Assembly: GCF_963584025.1 (NCBI RefSeq) | Contig: NC_083622.1 | Coordinates: forward strand, 23,603,481 to 23,667,480 | Reading direction: 5' to 3' | Origin: Labrus mixtus | Taxonomy: Eukaryota > Chordata > Actinopteri > Labriformes > Labridae | DNA: 64,000 bases | Shown here: positions 60,503 to 64,000 of the stretch, one piece after another | Layout of the letters: each line of letters begins with the position of its first letter | Numbering within the stretch: position 1 is the first letter of the stretch | Notes under the pieces: model-generated | Database searches by the model: none | What the model saw: the letters and a program-made list of their open reading frames with translations, nothing else | Told to the model about the DNA's origin: nothing | Program-made: the position numbers and the translations under genes

Positions 60503-62462
60503 GGGGGGGGGAAGCTACTCCCAGTCCTGTCGCCATCTTTAAATCTCCTTCTGCCTCTCCCTGTGTGTCGTTACCTGTAGCAGTTGTTGCTGAATTTGTT
60601 GTAGCTGGAAAAGGCAATTAGCACACCAAACCCCACTCCCAGAGAGAAACAGATCTGTGTTGCTGCCTCAATCCAGACCTGAGGAGCGACAGAACAAGCA
60701 CACTTGTGTGAAGCGGCAAACAAAAGGCACAGGAGAGGAAAAAAGCCATTATTAGGGATAATTGCAGGAAACTCATTCAACAGCAGTAGATGAAAGACGC
60801 TAGTGAATACGGGGGGTAATTTTGCAAATTACTGCTCCATGCATCTACCTAATCTAATTCTCTGATTGCTGCCGTGCATCTCTCTATCCCTCTCCCTCTC
60901 GCGTTCTATCTCATTCTCCATAACTGCGTCCTTTAGTCCTGCATGCTTACTTATTGAGCTCCTCAGTGTCTATTCAGGTAAATAAGATATAGTTTGATTT
61001 GAAAGCAGGTTTCACAGAGAGGGACATATTACAACAGTTGAACACAAACTAAATGTCCTGTTGAAATGCCACTCAACAGTACTTAACATTGAAATATTTG
61101 GATTATTTTTTCCCACAGGGTCAAAGATAAGAAAAGAAATGTGGGTGTTGCAGCAACACAAAACAAATACAAGTCAACAGCATCCAACTTCAGGAGACTG
61201 GTGGTTATTCTTTTCTCAGATTATATGCATTAACTCATTTGTTGTGACGTTTACAGGAAACGTTGCTCATCAGGGCTTTTGTAACTCAATTCTAAAAGAA
61301 TAATAAAAATATAAATTATAAAGTTGTTTGATGTGTGGTGTGTACAATAATTTGTTTTGCTGTGTGTCACTAGAGCATATGTTTGATATCCCTATCCTTC
61401 CAATTCTCAAAATTTTAGTTAAATTCTGCTCAATCTCTTTATACAGGGTGTTTTTACGATGTAACTGTTTTGCAGTCTTGGCAATAAAAAAAAAAAATGC
61501 AGGACTGCAGAATTTCACTCACATGCTTAGAGCTGTGGGTTTCAAATGCAGCTCTAGTGTTCATGCGTTCTAGAAAACATTGCAAGACAAACCATGCGCT
61601 TCTGTGGATACTGACTTTTAGTTGTCTTTTTAAATTTGTTGCTGTTGTTACTGGTATTGCACAAGCACAGGCAATGATAAAACTTACCATGTACCATTAT
61701 CCACTGATTAAGTCTAGCTTAAGGCTTGAGAATGATAGTTGACCAAATATGTTGTAAGAAACTAGTCAAGACCTTAAAGCACCTCCACTCTGATAAAAAA
61801 ACAACATAAAACTAAAAATGTCAAGCCTCTCTTTTACTTTCTTCCTCTCTTGTACCTCCTCTGCACGCTCAGCTTGATACCCTCTCTCATCACACACTCA
61901 CCTTGGCGTCACAGAGTCTCAAGAAGTCCACAGAGAGGTAGGCTTTAATGCCATCGATGGCTCCAGGCAGAGTGACTCCCCGGAGCAGCAGCACAGTCAG
62001 GACCACATAGGGCATAGTGGCTGTGATCCATACAACCTGAAACGGCCGCACAAGGTACACACACATGCAGATACACACAAACGGATTAACCACACAGATA
62101 CAGATACCCAATATACAGAGAGGAAGCTTAACAAATATACATGCATTTACAAAAATCTATATTATACACAAACTGTTATCTTGAAGTAAGCAGCATAATC
62201 TTATACCATATTTCCTCAAACGTAATACTTAACTTCAAAGATTCTCACGAAAAGAAACTACAGGAATTGCAGTATTATTTTGCTTTTCACATTCGGAAAT
62301 GAAGCTACTTAGTCACTTCCTACCTTTCCAGAGGTCTTGACCCCCTTCCAGAGACTGAAGTAGAGCAGAACAATCACTACAGCCAGACATGCAGTCAATT
62401 GCCAACGCGGACGGCCCAGATCGTCAATACCGTTACTGTCCTGGATGTGAAGCACACCTCGT
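55009..62462 (-). CDS. slc6a3: sodium-dependent dopamine transporter, 3' part (11 coding exons; 5' half outside window)
   Basis: Exons: 62462-62324, 62036-61902, 60678-60575, 59387-59263, 58558-58446, 58285-58157, 57723-57624, 56249-56149, 55503-55336, 55202-55131 and 55032-55009. All are GT-AG and in phase, giving about 402 residues plus TGA. They cover TM4 to TM12 and the C-terminus of an SLC6 Na+/Cl- symporter that takes up monoamines at the plasma membrane. Visible signatures are FSLWKGVKTSGK, GVGFGVLIAFSSYNKF (TM6 substrate site), GIDSAMGGMESVITG (TM8 Na+ site) and YWRLCWKFVSPCFLL. GVLHIQDSNGIDDLG.PRWQL, RGVTLPGAIDGI.AYLSVDF and the end RQFTLRHWLVV favour dopamine transporter over noradrenaline transporter, although YVFPPWAN and HHLV are shared with the latter. 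The final LVV resembles the PDZ ligand LKV of mammalian DAT. N-terminal exons (TM1-3) must lie beyond 64000. No defect seen. Confidence 0.9.
55131..55202 (-). CDS. slc6a3: slc6a3 exon: cytoplasmic C-terminus
   Basis: Encodes RLAYAITPETEHHLVDSGEV then RQFT. Acceptor AAACAG, donor GTGAGT. Confidence 0.92.
55336..55503 (-). CDS. slc6a3: slc6a3 exon: TM11 end and TM12
   Basis: Encodes 56 residues from FMVVVSFATYNPLSYSSYVF to LPGKFCD. Acceptor TTCCAG, donor GTAAGTG. Confidence 0.94.
55504..56148 (-). other. slc6a3 intron
   Basis: Nothing recognised. Confidence 0.4.
56149..56249 (-). CDS. slc6a3: slc6a3 exon: EL6 and TM11 start
   Basis: Encodes GVDRFSDDIEEMIGQRPGWY then WRLCWKFVSPCFLL. Acceptor ACCAG, donor GTGAGG. 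Confidence 0.93.
56250..57623 (-). other. slc6a3 intron
   Basis: About 1.4 kb; no exon or named repeat recognised. Confidence 0.4.
57624..57723 (-). CDS. slc6a3: slc6a3 exon: TM10
   Basis: Encodes GGMYVFTLLEYYAAGTSILF to IGIAWFY plus one base. Acceptor CTCCAG, donor GTGAGA. Confidence 0.92.
57724..58156 (-). other. slc6a3 intron
   Basis: Nothing recognised. Confidence 0.4.
58157..58285 (-). CDS. slc6a3: slc6a3 exon: IL4 and TM9
   Basis: Encodes MGGMESVITGLCDEFKCLHK to ISLFCVTN, 43 residues. Acceptor GTGCAG, donor GTAAGT. Confidence 0.93.
58446..58558 (-). CDS. slc6a3: slc6a3 exon: EL4 and TM8
   Basis: Encodes GAGLVFVIYPEAIATLPGSS to LLTLGIDSA. The TM8 Asp-Ser belong to the conserved Na+/substrate region. 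Acceptor TTTAG, donor GTGAGT. Confidence 0.93.
58845..59087 (-). mobile_element. tRNA-derived SINE in a slc6a3 intron, with target duplication
   Basis: On the minus strand: head GGGGCGCTGGTGGCGCAGTG with A box TGGCGCAGTGGTTAG, B-box-like GGCTCGAATCC, body CCTTTCCCGCATGTCATTCC, a (CT)n stretch, CTATCCACTGTC and a tail of AATCTTAAAATC repeats. The direct repeats AAAAGTGTCTT (58834-58844) and AAAAGTGTGTT (59088-59098) flank it with one mismatch, as for LINE-mobilised SINEs. It is the best preserved of the three copies. Confidence 0.88.
59125..59220 (-). mobile_element. possible second, older tRNA-like repeat
   Basis: On the minus strand, GTGAGTTCAACTCCCACC resembles a pol III B box, and the words CACGCCCCATGTACAGAGG echo the neighbouring SINE. 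The boundaries and A box are unclear. It could be a diverged copy of the same family. Confidence 0.35.
59263..59387 (-). CDS. slc6a3: slc6a3 exon: TM7 and EL4 start
   Basis: Encodes RDAIITSSINSLTSFFSGFV to HKHNVALDKVAID. The KH in this loop aligns with the His of the DAT zinc site. Acceptor TGATAG, donor GTAAGC. Confidence 0.93.
59500..59924 (-). other. slc6a3 intron, first part
   Basis: No clear feature. GGCAGGGGCGGGCCAAGG near 59532 looks like a transposon end, but no partner end was found. Confidence 0.35.
59925..59999 (+). mobile_element. 3' tail of the teleost repeat also found at 36640-36856
   Basis: CAGTTGACACTATACAAATA then AAAACTGATTGATTGATTGA matches the end of the 36.8-kb copy. 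Only the tail is preserved. Confidence 0.55.
60470..60511. repeat. (GT)n microsatellite ending in poly-G
   Basis: About fifteen GT units are followed by eleven G in a slc6a3 intron, about 60 nt from the TM6 exon donor. Confidence 0.92.
60575..60678 (-). CDS. slc6a3: slc6a3 exon: TM6 substrate-binding helix
   Basis: Encodes VWIEAATQICFSLGVGFGVL then IAFSSYNKFSNNCY. The unwound GFGVL and FSS residues form part of the substrate site in the family. Acceptor CCTCAG, donor GTAACG. Confidence 0.94.
60679..61901 (-). other. slc6a3 intron
   Basis: About 1.2 kb; no exon or repeat recognised. Confidence 0.4.
61902..62036 (-). CDS. slc6a3: slc6a3 exon: TM5
   Basis: Encodes 45 residues, VVWITATMPYVVLTVLLLRG to LRLCDAK. 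Acceptor ACCTGA complement (TCAG), donor GTGAGTG. Confidence 0.93.
62324..62462 (-). CDS. slc6a3: slc6a3 exon: EL2 end and TM4
   Basis: First exon of the gene visible in the window. After one carry base it encodes RGVLHIQDSNGIDDLG to FSLWKGVKTSGK. Acceptor CTTTAG, donor GTAGGA. The preceding exon is not seen up to 64000. Confidence 0.9.
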
Positions 62463-62738
62463 CTAAAGGAAAGGAATATTCTGGTCAGAACTGTGATCAC
62501 AGCAAAGGGACTGTTAACAGTGGCATAATGTCTTGTATTTGGCACCTCACCTAGAGAAGACCTTACTTAATAGAGGCATAGAGTGAAGGGAAAGTTCCAG
62601 AAAATTGTAAGCACTATCCCAAGCTCCAAAAATCTAGCCTAAAACATAATCTTCTGATTGCCTTTGCTGTTGATAAAGCTAATCCCACAAGTAGAAGATT
62701 GCCTAACACTGTAAGTACCATAGCTACAGATATTTCAG

Positions 62739-62769
<31 letters not shown>

Positions 62770-64000
62770 ATATATGAGATAAATGATAAATGATGCCATG
62801 TCTTTCTCTTCCTAATGTTATTGTAAAGAGGTTGAAATATAGTTAAAAATTCTTACTTTCTAAACCCTTATATACAGTATATAACTGAAATACATGACAC
62901 ATCTGATGTCTTTAAAACACAAACAAGAGTTCAGGGTGGATTCTTTGACCCCATGTGGTGTCTGAAAAGGCAGTTTACCTAGAAAACTATTGAAGTTATT
63001 CTTTATGTCCAGCAATGGCAAGCAAGTACACGGCATGTCCTAAACTTGAACCAAGATTCGGTTCTGAGGAGAAGCACTTAGAGACCAGGCTAGAGGCAAA
63101 GGTTCACTGATGACCTGGCAGCACCTTTCTTATCCCTGATGTGCCACTGGCGCTTTCAGGGTGTATATGGCTCTGAGAATGACAATCCAAATACAGAGAG
63201 TACTGCAACCTTCATAAACATCATTATTATTCACTCCAACAGTTGAACTGCATTAATAGATTTTGGTCTTGAGCTTAATGGTTTGACAACAACACCTGTC
63301 TTTGTTGGAAGCGAAGTACCTGGGCTTCATCTATGTCAGTGGACATGTAAGATGCCTGAGGAAATCTGGCAACAGAAGAGGTTCTGACATCTGTTGCAAT
63401 TGCTGCAAAATGTTACTTTAGCTTAAGTTAAAATGCACTCATATAATGTATCAAATAACAATTATCTGCAAAGATATTGATGCTAAATGGAATGATCACA
63501 CCTTGAGTCAGATGGTTTCATGCACAGCCAAACAGATGAGTCAAATTGTCTGCAGGTGGTTCTATGTAAATAGCACACTGCCTATTCAGCTGTGTGGTTG
63601 ACATGTCTCAACTGTCACAACACACCATACATGTTTGAAAAAGGAGACACCTGTTCAGCTTCACAGGAAAGTGTGCTACATGAGCTAAATGCAGCCAAAC
63701 TCTGATGTGAACAACAAATCTACTGCTATTATTTGATATGGATACATTGCGTCATTTTCACTTTTGAAATTCCTTTTTCTTGAAAAGTGTGGTTGGTATG
63801 TATGCAGCTCAGAGAAATCTTAGCTAAGCCAAAGCAAGAAACACTTGTGAGCAGGTGTACATATCAAATATGTTTTCCTTTGACTTGAGATGTTTGGAAA
63901 TTTCCACATTTACTGTTGGCTTAAAGACTTTAAATGTGACAAAATACAATCTAACATGAACACATTAGCCAAAAAGTAGTGTCACTGCAATATTGCAGTT
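62463..64000 (-). other. slc6a3 intron, continues beyond the window
   Basis: I searched this stretch for the expected upstream exon (TM3 and EL2, ending in ...E before RGVLH) and did not find it. The intron is therefore at least 1.5 kb. It contains a TA repeat at 62739-62766. Confidence 0.5.
62739..62766. repeat. (TA)n microsatellite
   Basis: About fourteen TA units in the slc6a3 intron. Confidence 0.9.

Noticed and set aside
62463..64000. Upstream slc6a3 exon (TM3/EL2)
   Set aside because: Looked for the expected peptide and a donor on the minus strand; none found, so it is probably outside the window.

Overview
This 64 kb window is vertebrate DNA, almost certainly from a ray-finned (teleost, probably percomorph) fish. 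It is AT-rich, gene-poor and intron-rich. Its interspersed repeats are of teleost type: tRNA-derived SINEs, L2-like LINE fragments, hAT-like and other short inverted-repeat elements, and very long GT and GA microsatellites. The proteins are clear vertebrate orthologues. No prokaryotic operon, CRISPR array or viral gene is visible.

Three spliced protein-coding genes can be rebuilt exon by exon with consistent GT-AG junctions and reading phase. (1) nrsn1 (neurensin-1), plus strand, five coding exons between 12465 and 14061, 200 aa, with a possible 5' noncoding exon near 9327-9399. (2) dcdc2 (doublecortin domain-containing 2), minus strand, nine coding exons from 44594 down to 19848, 600 aa, with a 14-15 kb intron 7 full of transposon remnants. 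(3) A monoamine transporter of the SLC6 family, best read as slc6a3 (dopamine transporter), minus strand, from 62462 down to 55009. Only its last 11 coding exons (TM4 to the C-terminus) are present; the 5' half lies beyond the window.

Layout: 1-8.9 kb is intergenic with microsatellites. 8.9-16.4 kb is the nrsn1 locus. 16.4-19.5 kb is the tail-to-tail gap between nrsn1 and dcdc2. 19.5-44.6 kb is dcdc2. 44.6-55.0 kb is intergenic and holds a nest of dead retroelements plus a striking 524-bp inverted-repeat element. 55.0-64 kb is the 3' half of slc6a3. nrsn1 and dcdc2 face each other tail to tail, the arrangement known at human 6p22. The adjoining dopamine transporter is on a different chromosome in human (5p15), so the dcdc2-slc6a3 junction is a notable linkage.

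All three genes point to neuronal or ciliary biology (neurite vesicle membrane protein, ciliary microtubule-binding protein, dopamine reuptake), but nothing in the sequence shows that they are co-regulated. The most unusual structures are non-coding: a TGTCA...TGACA element with perfect 75-bp inverted arms and a 5-bp target duplication; a repeat in the big dcdc2 intron carrying three perfect GGTCAnnnTGACC palindromes; an L2 reverse-transcriptase fossil split at its YADD box by a 101-bp insertion; and a possible small signal-peptide gene fragment interrupted by TGA between two Cys codons.
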